Shown: positions 50,934 to 63,900 of the stretch, one piece after another | Layout of the letters: each line of letters begins with the position of its first letter | How positions within the stretch are numbered: the stretch's first letter is position 1 | NCBI GenBank assembly: GCA_964247055.1 | Contig: OZ176054.1 | Location: 1,116,001-1,180,000 of the forward strand | Source of the DNA: Paragordius varius | Taxonomy: Eukaryota > Nematomorpha | DNA length: 64,000 nucleotides | Reading direction: 5' to 3' | The notes under the pieces: generated by a model | The model's input: the letters and a program-made list of their open reading frames with translations, nothing else | Told to the model about the DNA's origin: nothing | Database searches by the model: none | Made by a program: the position numbers and the translations under genes

Positions 50934-53900
50934 ATGACAGACGAACCAATGAATATCACAGCTCAAAAATACAATAATAATAGCAATCGATACAGTAACA
51001 GCAATAATAATATCAATCGGTTACAACATAATAAATCCAATCGACAAACAATAATAAAACCTTCTACCACATGTAAATATTGCGGCACCACACACCCACC
51101 CAACAAGTGTCCAGCCTGGAGACGATCCCGTAACAAATGCGGAAAGCTAAACCATTTTGCGAGAATGTGTGTGGCCAAAAGACAAAGAACCAACTTCAAT
51201 AGGCAATTATTGAAGGAAGTTAACGTAGGTCGTAAGGCGCTAACTCCCTTACTGATAACACTAGTAATAAACGGGTTAAAAAAAGATTTTATATATGATA
51301 CCGGTTCGGACATTAGTGTAATAAACTTTGCCACATGGGAGCAAATCGGTAAACCCAAGCTGAATCCGACACCCCCAGTAAAATCGTACAACAATACCAC
51401 AGTGCCAATGATGGGGACAGCAAGTGTCAAGGTCCAGGTAAATGGTAAACAAATGGTCGGGGACATATGTGTCCTATGCAAAACGATGGGGATGGCCCCG
51501 CTAATCTGTGGACTGGACTGGATGGCGAAATTCCAGATTGAGATGCCACAGGTTAAAGTTAATTATCTTAAATTGAATGAGATTTGTGAAAATTTTAAAA
51601 ATTTATTCGAAAATAAGTTAGGGTGTTATAAGGACCCTGTAAAAATTCGCATTGCAGGGAATGCGATCCCGAAAATATGGCCATGTCGCAGGGTGCCTTT
51701 TCCATTAAGAGAAAAGGTGGAGAAAGAGCTGACGAGGCTAGAAAAGTTAGGCATTTTAGAACCGGTTGATCCTAACACCACACCTGTGACATGGGCCACG
51801 CCTACGGTTAATGTACTTAAACCGAATGTCCCACATAATTCACACGTTTGATGAGTTGGTGTCGAAAATAGGTGAAGGTATCACATTCACGAAAATTGAT
51901 TTAAAAGATGCTTACCTCCAGATGACAGTGGCAGAGGAGTGTCAAGAATTGTTAACTATCTCAACACATAAGGGTTCTTAGATACAAACGCATGCCGTTT
52001 GGACTGGCCACGGCACCTATCATCTTCCAAAGAGTGATGGAACAAGTGCTGGCTGAAAGTCCGGGAACTTGCGTATATTTAGATGACGTCCTAGTGACTG
52101 GTAGGACGGAAAATGAGCACATTAACAATTTAAAGAACGTATTAAGTCGTCTCGATCAGGCCGGATTTAAATTAAGACAAGATAAAATAATGATAAAGGC
52201 AGAATCAGTAAACTATTTAGGGTTTGAAATATCGAAAAAGGGTATAAGCCCCTGTGAAAGTAAAATCAAAGCAATTAAGGAACTAAAAAGGCCGGTAGAT
52301 AAAAAGTCGTTACCTAGTTTTTTAGGTTTTTTGACATTTCATGAACGCTTTATACCAAAATTACAAATGATAGTAGGTCCCTTACATGAATTAACTAGTA
52401 AAAATACGAGATGGTGTTGGACCGAAAACATGAGAAAAGCTGGTTAGCAGCTAAGAATTTGTTAAGCGAAAAAGTGTTTTTAACACCATATAATTCGAAT
52501 AGGAAATTGATAATAGAAACTGTTGCATCAGATTTAGGATTCGGATGTATTCTAAGTCATGAAGTTAATAGTGAAAGGTTACCGATAGCGTATGCCTCAC
52601 AAAAATGTAGCAACGCTGAAAGGAATTATTCCACTATAGAGAAGGAATTAAAAGCAATATTATTTGCGTTAAAAAAGTTTCATAGTTTCATATATGGTAG
52701 AAAATTTATAATATTAACTGACCCTTTACCTTTAGTAAAGTTAATAAATAGAGATCGAAATTTAAAAGAGATACATAATGCTAAAATACTAAGGTGGATT
52801 AATATGATAAATGAATACGACTTTGAAATAAATCATCAAAAAGGGGCTCAAAATAGAGCTGATTATTTATCGAGATGGCCGATTGACGAGATGTTGCCTA
52901 TGATGAAGATTATGCGGTTACCAGATATTGGAGATTTTTGAATTGTCATAACGTGCGGTTAAGCAGAGATGAAATTCGAAAAGAAACTGCATTAGATTCA
53001 GTATTACAAAAAGTAATTAAAGCGTTAAACAACCATGACTGGAGTCCAGAATTAAAAAAGTTTGTAAACTGTAAAGACGAGTTGGCATATCAATATGGCT
53101 TATTAAGTTTAAATGATCCGATTGTAATTCCGAAACCCCTCCAAAAAGAGGTGGTGAGATACCTACACAGCGGGCATAACAACGTAGAGACCATGAAAGC
53201 GATGGCCAGATTTACGTGTTATTGGCCAGAATTAGAAAATGACCTGGTAAAAGCCAGTAGTCAATGCGAATCGTGCCAACGTAGTAGGCCGAATGTTACT
53301 CAGAATTCCACGTATCAGTGGGATCATAATGTTGCTGTGTGGGAGCGTTTGCATATTGATATAGCCGGACCAGTAGACGGTTTGTATTGGTTGTTGATAA
53401 TTGATAGTGCCTCGAAATGGGCAGAAGGATTTATGTTGAAAAAGGTAACCGCAGCGAATATAATCCACAAATTAGAAGAAACGTTTGCAAGGTTTGGCTT
53501 TGCAAGAGAGATCGTGAGCAATAACGCTTCGTACTTCAGTAACGAGTACTTTACGTCAACCTTAAGTACGTTAGGGGTGAAACATATTAAGGTTACCCTA
53601 TACCACCCTTAGAGTAATGGGATGGTAGAAAGGTTAGTAGGTACAATAAAAAATAAATACAAAAGAATAAAAAATAATGGGATATCCACCCACGAAGCGT
53701 TTATCACTAGCCTATGGGCGTATAGAAATTCTATACACTCAACAACGGAAGAAACCCCAGCCCAATTAATGTTTAAGCGTACCCCCCATACGCCCTTAAC
53801 CTGGTTAAATAGTAGAAAGAGATTGTTAGATGCACCGACCCCCCGACGGCAGTTTGCCATTAATGACCAGGTAATGATTAAAAATTAATTAAGTTCAGGG

Positions 53901-54253
53901 TGGCGCGCCGGAGAGATTACGGACCGTATCGGGTGATTTTCATACAAGGTATGGGACAAGGACCGAGACAAAGTTTTGAGGAACACGCTGACCAAATAGT
54001 ACAACAATCACAACCACAGCCGACCACTTCCAGCAACACAAATGAGGAGGTAACCACAGTTACGGATGATGGAACAATCGCTGAAACACCAAACACGATC
54101 AATTCAAGGGACGAAATCAAACCAATTACTCCGACAGCCGAAAGTCCAAATAATGATAATACCCAGAAACCTGAGACTACCTACTCCCCCGCTAAAACAC
54201 AAGAACGACGGTACCCGACAAGAAGTCGGCAGAAACCTGCCCGCTTTCGTTAG
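50934..54253 (+). pseudogene. Gypsy gag-pol region (fossil)
   Basis: Approximate parts in order: nucleocapsid-type zinc knuckles (CKYCG, CGKLNHFARMC) near 51.07-51.17 kb; aspartic protease (DTGSDISVI) near 51.3 kb; reverse transcriptase with YLDDVLV at 51.6-52.4 kb; RNase H at 52.4-52.9 kb; integrase with an HHCC finger (CESCQRSRP) and catalytic core at 52.95-53.9 kb; then a low-complexity tail to 54.25 kb. A few breaks interrupt the frames, so it is treated as a fossil. Confidence 0.9.
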
Positions 54254-54266
54254 GGGGGGGGAGTGA

Positions 54267-54488
54267 TGTTAGAGGCTAATTTGAATAGACCTGTTATTAC
54301 ACGATTAGGTTAAACACACAACATTCGTTATATATCAGTACATTAACCTATTAACTTATCTGTATACTATTATTATATTATTATAACCTCCCCACCACTT
54401 GTGAATATTATTATTATACCTTGAGATAATTGTATATAAGCAAACATCTCACCTTAATATATGTGAATACATTAAACCTAATTATCTT

Positions 54489-54523
<35 letters not shown>

Positions 54524-54589
54524 TCATGATATAACGCGTTGTTCTTGTGATACACAATAAATACTTTACATTGTCGTCCACAGATATTA
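54267..54589 (+). repeat. 3' LTR of the gypsy element
   Basis: 323 bp, preceded by a G-rich purine run (about 54254-54264) that is the likely polypurine tract. Confidence 0.9.
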
Positions 54590-54857
54590 CGATGTAATAC
54601 ATATTAGTATACATTTTATAGAGTTTTTAATACTCTTTCGAATGATATATTACAAATGGGCATTACTTGTATATTTTCAAAGAAAAACATTTTTTAGTAA
54701 AATTTTGATAAAGAGGGCGCATAATCTAAAAAATCAAATTATACAAAATTCTTCCAAAGAGTTATAATTTTTTTTCAGATTTACTGTTAAAATGATATTA
54801 AATATCAAGCAAAAAACTCGAGTGGCAGAAAAATTTGTTGTCTAGTGTAAGGAATTT

Positions 54858-56480
54858 AAAAGGCTTGTAAGATTGGTCGAAAGAGAAAAAATGGCATAAA
54901 TATATGAGGAGAAACAAAGTTTATAAAATTGCTCGACAAAGACACAGAGGAAAGCTGAATTATCGCCCTTACGCGTCCTCTATAAAAGACAAAAACGGCA
55001 AAATATTCCTTGAGGAAGGAAAAATTTAGAGGTGGAAAGAATATTTCAGGACTTTGAATTAGGCGTCAGTGAAACAAATCCCGAAACACGAGGTTATATA
55101 TCTGCTCATATAAAGTATGACAAAAGACGAAGTCCAGGTAGGTTTAAAGAGATGTCTATAAATAAAACTCCGGCAGACGATATTAACATAAACTGTTGTA
55201 AAATAATGTCAGATAAAGATATCAAATTTTTGATGGATATTTTAAAAATGTAGTTACTACAGGTATGATACCAACCGAATGGAAGAAGGGTTTCATTGTT
55301 CTTATTTTTAAAGGTAAAGGAGATATTAACGATTGCAATAATTACAGAGGGATAAGTTTGATGTGACATACAATGAAGTTATTTGAGAAGGTACTAGAGA
55401 AACGAATGAGAAAAATGATTAGTATAGAGGGTAATCAATTTGGTTTTATTCCAGGAAAATCCACCATTGATCCGATTCACGCAGTAAGAAGGCTAATCGA
55501 AAAGCATATAGTTGCATGGTATTTTAATTGTATTGAAAAGGCGTTTTTTGACAGAATACCACGGAATACAATATGGTAGTGCTTAAGGCGAAAAAATGTT
55601 CCTGAAAGTTACATAAAAATTCTAAAATGCATATACGAGTCACACCATACCAAAGAGAAAACATACCAGGAAGTGTCACATCCTATTGAAATAAGTCAAA
55701 GCGCCTATCAGGGGTCAGAAATCGGTCGGTTACTACTTATAATATGCATTGAGTGAATTTTAAAAGTGGGGCAACATGAATACTGGTATTTTTTATGCAC
55801 CTAATAGTGCTGTCAGACGAGTTGCATGAATTGCAAGGATTGGTGGGTAAATGGATTGATGTGTTACGACGATGCGGTTTAAAAGTTAATAAAAAGAAAA
55901 CGGAACTTATAAATTTCGGTGGGAAAAAACGAGAGTTGGATTTGAAGGGTGGGTATTAAAAAGTCAGGAGGAATGCAATGAGAGCGATTTTAGCAACATA
56001 TGGTTCTTTAACGCATAATATAAATCTAAGTATTTGAAATAGTTGGGCAAATTATAAAAAGTTGCCAAATGTATTGTGCAATAAAAATATTGACCTAAAA
56101 GTCATGGGTAAATTTACAGTGTTGTTGTATAGCCAACAATGATGTACAACTCACAGACATGGGCAATAAAGAAATTAGAACAGAGGCACTTTGAGGTTAC
56201 TGAAATAAGAATGCTTAGATTGATGTGCGGTGTAACGAGGATTGCCAAGGTGATAAATGTATACGTAATAGAAGGTACGGAAGTGATAATAATTACATTG
56301 GTAAAAAGATTGATGATTTTATTGTGAAAGGTAAGAGGGGAAGAGGGCGACCTAAAACGCGATGGATAGAAACATTTAATATGGACATGGCAAAACTGAA
56401 CCTAAAACACGATGACGCCATATACAGGGTTCTATGGCGAAATACGGATATCACTGCTCAAAAGAGTGATATCATCTAAT
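54858..56480 (+). mobile_element. LINE-B 3' part, unit 2
   Basis: Continues LINE-B after the insertion: reverse transcriptase start, EGNQFGFIPGKSTIDPIHAV (about 55430), the finger-palm part to 55579, and C-terminal MLRLMCGVTRIAK and GRGRPKTRW to 56479. Broken by several frame changes. Confidence 0.82.
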
Positions 56481-57782
56481 GTATTATCATTATTATCCCC
56501 ATAATCGAGTATTTAAGAAGTTAGACACTATAAATTATTCCCAAAATCTAATAAAATTGGCAAAGAGCATTAAAATTATTAAAGCTATCAATAGGGTAAC
56601 CGATATCGTGTAAAAAAGATATCGCTTTTAGCGCATAAACACATTAAAATGAACAATAATATTATTAAATTATATGAACTAACCAACCATGACGATTCTT
56701 CTAAAATATCAAGCATAGCTGAGTATCAATCCTCCGACTCAAATTGAGTCTTTGGGACCCCGACTGTTTAAATATTTCTAAGAATATGGCACAAATCGAA
56801 AGCATAGGAAAAGATTGTATTAGTATAACTGCACCAAATAAAAAAAATAGAAAATACCAGATATTACTCATTTTGTAAAACTGCATAACAATTTAGCCAA
56901 TGCATGTCCATTAACGAAATCAAGTAATAAAAAAACTATTTGTTCTGTTTTGATCAATGTTTGTGAATTTAAAAAAATAGATTAAATCAAATATACACGG
57001 TATTTTACTATAATGTTCTAAAATAAAAATAGGACCAAAGTAGTTTGATATGGAACTTATTTTAAAGTTAAACTTTATATTTTGGCTTAATCATATAAAA
57101 TCAGAATAGAAGCCTAAATTAAATTAATCAGTTTTAGTTTAATATCTTAAATTTTGTCTGGTTTCTTTAGATACCCCGATTCGAATCCAAAGGTATATGG
57201 AGCTATAATTCCTACCACACCATTCTGTACATTTAGTTTTAATAATGGTCTCAATATATTAGTTCTTACTAATAACCACTGTTTGACTATATTTTTAATT
57301 TGCTTATTAATTTCCTCAGATTAGTTCTTATATAAAATAAAAAAATTTAATATTAACTTGATTTTTTTTAAATATTAATAATATAATTATTACTTGAGCT
57401 GGTTGTGGATTTCACACTTTCCTTAATACAATATTTTGTTGATATTATAGGGATATTATATTACAGTATTTGAAACAAACTATTATTTTATAGTTACATT
57501 ACTTGCGCCATGAATTCGAATATGAACAAAAGTGTTACATTTGCACCTGAGGTGTATGACAATCACAATAGCCAGATAAATTCTTTTTAAAACACATATT
57601 TATGGGCGTAGGTATAATATTTGTATATGTTTATTACAATACCAGATCAGATGTCATTCCAAAATTGAAATTAGCATTAATTGGTCAAAATTGTGTAGAT
57701 GATGGTATAGAATCAAATATTCTATTTATTTTTAAACAACGGGTTGTAAGACTAATAAAATAAGTGGCCAGTTCTATAATTA
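56481..57782. other. LINE-B downstream flank, unit 2
   Basis: Counterpart of 23195-24510, no gene seen. Confidence 0.4.
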
Positions 57783-58405
57783 TAGACAACTTTGACTATT
57801 AAGTGCCATTTTAATTTATTACATTGAAGGACATAATAGTATAAAAAAATTGGTCTAATACCCAAAATTTCTCTTGGTGTTTATCGAAATTTTTTGGCCC
57901 CAATTTAACTTTTAACTCAAAATTTTTTAGATGGTGCAAAAGATTGAATCTTCGAATGGTAGTAAGTCATTTAAATCAATGTGATGTAATGGCTCTTAAT
58001 AGTCAGAATAAACTCAAAATATTGTAAAAAACTAATTTAAAAATAATATAAATTATTTTAATATAATTGTGGTTTATGAGTAAAAAAAATAAATTAAAAA
58101 GTTTTTGGTTTAAAAAAAACTTTTTTGTTTTATATTTTTTAAATCATTGTACACAAAGTTTAAGCTATTTACATCGATTAGTTAAATATATTTATTGAGG
58201 ATCAGGCTTTCGTTTCATGGGTTTCTATGTCAAATGTTAATTATTGATGTAAATGTAAAACATATTAACATGCATTGAGTTTTCACTACTATTTTGAATG
58301 ATATATCACAAATCGAAATGGATTCTTGAACAGATAAAGAGGACGCATAAAAATTAATATATAAAGCATAATAATTGAAATAAAAATATATTTTATATGA
58401 TTTCC
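57783..58405 (+). repeat. Dispersed repeat G, unit 2 copy
   Basis: Matches 24511-25175 and more distantly the body of element T. Confidence 0.6.
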
Positions 58406-58421
58406 TAAAATTACCTTAAGT

Positions 58422-60325
58422 ATGATTCGTGTTCGAGAAAATTTTAAAAAATTTCAAGAATGAATTTAAATTGTTAAAGGTGGTTATTCATTGTTTTGCA
58501 AGTGATTTTTAAAGCTTGACTTAGTTAACTTATTTATTCATCATTTAGAATTTTAAAACTCTTTTAAACAAAATGTCATGACGCTAATTTTACCTGAGCG
58601 GAAAAAACTTGGCGAGTTTACAGAAATTGTTTTAAATTATAGTTGACTGAAAACCATTTATAGTTCCACCCTTATTAAAAATATCATCGTAGAGCGTGTT
58701 TTCTTTGCTTGGTTTGGTGCATTAATATACGGATGTAGTCGTACATAAGCTCTTAAATTTTAATAAAATTATTTGGACATTATATAATAAAACCATTCAA
58801 TTAATGTTTCGCACGTTTATTAACAAATTTTTTGAAACGTATAACCTATTATGAAGTATGTTGGAAACGAGGTAACAGGTGAAAACTTTTTCCATAAAAT
58901 TTACGAGGTTTTTTACATCGATTTATTGATTAATTTTTTTTCTTTTTAATATATAGTTGTCATGTAAAAAAATCCTCAAATGTTCTTAGGGAAAGCTCAA
59001 ATGGATTTTATTAAAACGATTATTTAAATGCAATAAAATACAATATTTTAAATTATAATAGCATACTAATTTAGCTTATATTATAAACATGGCGACAACA
59101 ACCGTAGAATACTCCAAAATATAAAATTAAATGGACAAACTAGCTTTTAATTTCTATAAATGTTATTAATAGTTAGAATAAAGCATTTCGTTTTTTAAAC
59201 ATATGATACTTTATAATAAGGCTCAATGACTGATTACGTGAAATAAAGATAAACGATTTACAATTTTTTGATATAGTGAAAACAAAAGTGTTTTTTTACT
59301 TAAATTATTTATATGCCTCTTACCAAGAGCACTTTAAATAATGTAACGGCATATATAAATTTCATCAGAATTTTCTATTATTGAGTTTGAAATAGGGTAA
59401 CGAAAAATTGAAATCATTTAAATAAAAATAATAGTTGGAAATTTATATTTTATTTGGAAAATGATTTGGACATGCAATTAAAGGTAATCAACTGAATTTG
59501 CCTCTACATATTTGGCTCCTGCTCTGATAAAAGATGAATGCCATGTGAGACGGAACATTATTTTACTGTTAGTCTTCTAGCCTACCCAGGTTTTTTGAAT
59601 GATGTTAAATTAATTATTGGAAATTGCGTTGTCTGGCGTTTTATGTCGCACTCCTTCCGATGAAATCATAACTTTCAATATTCCGAATTTTTGTTTGATG
59701 TTTAATCGATAGAGCATACATAAGCTTCTAGTCCAAACATACACCTTTTCTAGTGATAGTAATGAGTGCCGCAAATGTTATTTTTTCAGACACAAAATTC
59801 AATATAATAATTGATGATCAAAGAAAAGAGGCTAGCTTTTTCGAAATCAGCCAGGTGTGTTTGTCATTGTTGTATGATAAGCAATAAGCACAGCTGGTGT
59901 TTTATAGCTAAACCAACACTAATGATTGCATATTTTAAATTTTTGATATGAGCAAAGTTTATTCATTTCTCTAACCCTTAAGGTTTTAGATTGTATCAAG
60001 ATTCGATCATAACTTTATTGTAATTGTTGTCGGTCATAATTATTATTGTGTTCCTTGATTTATTGTTTCTAATATATGAAAAAATTCAAGTTCATACATA
60101 TTTTATTTTACTTTTTTAAAGGACTACCTACATACATTATCCCAGATTGTTCATAAACCTTTTAAGTTGGTCATACACAAGTTGGTTATTATATTGTATA
60201 TCCGGATTTTATGATTATATTTTATATTAAAGTTTACCCTATAAAAATTAAACATCAAGCATTGAATAGTTAAAATAATCAAGACAGCTGTTTAATATAT
60301 TGTTTTTTTCGCATTCTTTTATCTA
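58422..60325. other. Intergenic 3' of K3, no gene seen
   Basis: Counterpart of 28281-30185. The empty site for element F lies at about 58414-58421, just before it. Confidence 0.45.
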
Positions 60326-60329
60326 ATAT

Positions 60330-60485
60330 AGAGGAGGCGTGATGGTATAGTAGGTAGGGCGCCAGACTCTTACAGTGCGTGCTAGAGTTCAAACCCAAAC
60401 TACGAAATCATCACTGTCAGCCCTGGGCAGGCGAGTGTGGCCTTTACATGTCCGAATACAATTTTTACCCTTATAATAAAAAAGG
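60330..60485 (+). mobile_element. tRNA-derived SINE, unit 2 copy (fuller)
   Basis: A-box-like TGGTATAGTAGG at 60343-60354 and B-box-like AGTTCAAACCC at 60386-60396, about 30 bp apart as in a tRNA. AGACTCTTA between them recalls a Lys-CTT anticodon loop. It continues past the tRNA-like part to an A-rich tail. The acceptor stem does not pair, so it is a SINE head rather than a working tRNA. Confidence 0.68.
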
Positions 60486-60984
60486 AAAAAAAGAAATTTA
60501 AACTGTATATTCTTTATCTTATAGAGCTTATCCTTTTTTTCGGATTGTGAAAGCTCAATAAGGATTTGGTTCGTAACAATGTTTGAATTTGAATAAAAAA
60601 TGGCAAAACAAAACAAATGGTATGTTGATACGAAAAAAATTCGTTTAACATGCATAACAAAAATGAAATAAATATGAGAGCCTCTCTATAATGATAATTA
60701 AATTTTGGGTTAAATTGGTGTATTTGTGAATTTTATTCTCACATTATATTATACAGCAATGATTTTTTTAGTAAACGACTATTTTTTGTTGTTTATATTT
60801 AAAAGACAACGAAATACTATGTATACTTTAGCCATTAGTTCTATAAATGCTATGTGCAAGCTAATCAAGGCCGATATTTATGCAAAATGATAATGGTCAT
60901 TTTTAGCAGTTGCTAAATTATTTGGTCAGCATTATATTTTATACGCTTCTTTTTGCTTGATTTAGTATATATAAATATAAAACA

Positions 60985-63900
60985 TTAATTATTTAGTATA
61001 TTTTTGTAAAAATCACCATATATGTTTACTTTGTTTGTTGCGACAATATAGCTGAGCCACGCCCTTGAGGCGGCCAAATCGAGAAAAGGATGCTAAAAAA
61101 ATAATTGCACCTATAAAATGAGTCTAATTGCATAAAAAGATTTCGTTTGATTATGTAAAAAATTAACATACTTTCAGAAGATCAGAGGCTGATGGACGTA
61201 GTGGAGGGTCCTCCAGGCAGACGTTAATGAATTCTGAAAAGAAAATGCTGCACTTCTTGTTGCAGAATGGTTTGCCCTGAGTCATCATCTTATGCATGAT
61301 CTAATTTTAATTTTATGTTTTATTATGCCGTAAAAACCATAGATACTATGAATTTTAATGAATGCTTATTTCACGCATAGTTGGGGAATTTGCAAAACAG
61401 TGGTGTATTGAAAAATGTTGATAAATATTTTTTCTTTTTTCCATACATTACTGAGTTGCAAATTGCCCAACTAGAGTGTGAAATAAGCAACCATTAAAAT
61501 GCATATTGTATTACAATTCAGCTATATGAAAAAAAAATTGATAAAATTACCTGGCTGGGATGGAGATGTGCATAGGGTAACTCTCCATCTACCATCTCAA
61601 TACAAACGATGCCCAGGGCCCAAATATCCGATTTCCGATCCTGTATACCCTTAAAAAGGGTCTCCTCTGCCAAGTAGCAAGGTGTGCCGACTATCTTGGC
61701 AGAGGGATGGTAGCTCAATTTTGCCAGTCCAAAATCAACTATTATAATGGATAATATTTAACAAAATTGTGTCAATTCTTCTATATGATTATTTTTGTAT
61801 TGTGGACAATAAAAAAATTTAGCTCCATTGTTAATAATAGATTGTTATGGAATCAAAGTTTAATCCATATTTTATAAAATTTAAATTTTCGATAAGCCTT
61901 TTATAATATTAGTGGTGTTCTACAAAAAATATAAGGTTTACAAAAAATATTATTTTTGAAGGGTCGCGCGCCCTATAATACTGATAAAAATTTTATGGCT
62001 GCTTGACGCATCTGCAGTTACTAATACCCAAAAAAGTATATTAAAAAATTTAATATATAGTTCAGGGTAACAAAGAAGCATTTTAAGAGCCGCATGCGGC
62101 CCAGGAGTCGTGGTTAGAGTTGTATATATTTTCAATTAATTAAATATATTACTGAGTTTGACTGTACCATTGGAATCAATCATGATATTGGTAGATTTTA
62201 TGTCTCTATGTACAATATATTTGGAATGAATATGAGATAAGGCTTCCAAGATCTATGAAAAAAGTGGCAAAAAGTTATAAGACATCCTGTTAATTTTTAG
62301 TTTAATTTACTCTTAATTCTTTATTTAATATATCCTACACTTATATATCCATAAGGTTTTACAGGTTTAAATTGATGTATATATTAAAAACCTGTTGTGG
62401 CGTAAAAATGATGTTTTAGCCTAACATAGATTAAAACAAACGTATATTACGGGGTTCAGAAATATCTTGATGAGTATATATTATGGACAAATATTTCAGG
62501 ATTTTTCTGCTATTTTTAACTTTGAGCTTTACCAATAAAAAAGCTAACGATGTTATTTCTCCATATCAAAATAGCCCAAATTTAGTGGAAGTTACGATCA
62601 TCGTTTCAGAAAATTTTTAAAAAATATCATAAACTATATTTAAAGACCGAAACAATATCTATAATATATTAAAATTTAATAGGCCTAAGTCTCACATTTT
62701 CGGACTCGGTTAAAATGGATACATGTTTGAAGATTTGGGCAAGATTACAATTTAAATCAAATTATAAATAGTTATGGGTGAAATTAAAATGCATTAACTA
62801 AAGGACCAACTGAAATGTTTAAGGACCAATTTGAAGTCCAAACGGTATCCTTCAAAGATTTTCGAAACAAAATTATTAATTTTGAAATTGTGTTCAAAAA
62901 AAACATATTGAATATTTAATAGCTAGTTTATACATTGAAAATTATTTTTGAAAAGGGTACACTTTTTATGTAAAATTATTAGAACATCAATATGTATGGG
63001 TTTAAGGTCCAATTATAGATTATCGCTTTGGTTAAAGTTTGAAAGCCAGAAGTGATAACTAAACATTTTTATGAATCCTTTGGCATTTTAAATTGTATGC
63101 GTTGAACTTATTATTTCATATATACGATTCATCTCATATAAATGATAAATCTATCTATACATAAACCCGAAACCAAAAGCGACAATCCTGATACATATTT
63201 TTACAAGATTGTTAGATTTAAGCAGTATATTTTTTGTACTGTATCATACAATCACACCAATATTAAGTGCATGCATCGATAAACTTTATATTTTGAAACA
63301 CTAAAATAATAAATCATCCGAAATACGCTTAATTAAAATGATCGTGTGAAAGATAAATACTCAAAATCAGCATTTTATGTAACAAAATATAAAATTAACC
63401 TGATGACAGATTAAGGCTAGTAAAGGTTCGCAAAGCTTTTGACGAGCCAAATCACACAAAGTAACCCCATCAATGTTCTCCATGACGATCTGTGCATAAT
63501 GAAAAAAGCACTAATAGAGAGAGAAATGACACATATTGTAAATATTAATTCATGCAATTAGATAACTCCTTTACCCATAAACTGTGTCTATAAAAGCTGG
63601 AGCCAAGATATTTGACAATGTTGGGATGTTTAAGGTTCATCAATAAAAATATTTCACTGACCGCTTCGTAATTAAGCTGTTTCTTCTTGAGTTTTATCTT
63701 TTTTAATGCTACGTCATACTCTTTACGATATTTGGCAAGGAACACAGTACCAAAGCCCCTAAAAAGTATAAAATCATTAAGTAAATAAACTACAATTTTA
63801 AAAATATTTTAAAAATAATTAAAAATTACCCTTTTCCAAGTTTTTTGCAAACATTATATTCGGGCGGGAAGTGTTTGATAATCTTTATTGTGCATTAAAA

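Larger units (their letters stand above)
50586..54589 (+). mobile_element. Ty3/gypsy LTR retrotransposon, Mag/K02A2.6-like, broken
   Basis: A 4.0-kb element flanked by the 5-bp duplication CGATG (50581-50585 and 54590-54594). The LTRs differ at only about four positions plus an (AT)n length difference, so it is young. Gene order (zinc-knuckle, protease, reverse transcriptase, RNase H, integrase) defines the Ty3/gypsy family. The coding region is broken, with a handful of breaks. It sits inside TIR element T. Confidence 0.92.
49722..54847. mobile_element. TIR element T, split by an LTR retrotransposon
   Basis: Perfect 18-bp inverted ends CACTAGACAACAAATTTT (49722-49739 and, reversed, 54830-54847). 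Without the LTR element it is about 1.1 kb with no transposase. Its body resembles repeat G. I find no target duplication. Compared with unit 1, about 65 bp of LINE-B are missing at the insertion site, so entry was not clean or the site later rearranged. Confidence 0.75.
33463..63690. repeat. Tandem segmental duplication, unit 2 (about 30 kb)
   Basis: Second copy of the unit starting at 2248. It lacks the two hAT-type insertions of unit 1 and has its own 5.4-kb insertion block at about 49417-54857. Confidence 0.93.

Noticed and set aside
50963-51481. 172-codon minus-strand frame
   Set aside because: Antisense shadow of the gypsy gag-protease region.
60330-60485. Possible tRNA gene
   Set aside because: A and B boxes are present but the acceptor stem does not pair and the sequence runs on to an A-rich tail; the unit 1 copy lacks the anticodon part. 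It is better called a SINE.
2248-63690. The tandem units might be two haplotypes wrongly joined in assembly
   Set aside because: Not fully excluded, but the two units carry different nested insertions with clean empty sites, and K2 is a recombinant between distinct paralogues, which a simple haplotype join does not predict. Long reads would settle it.
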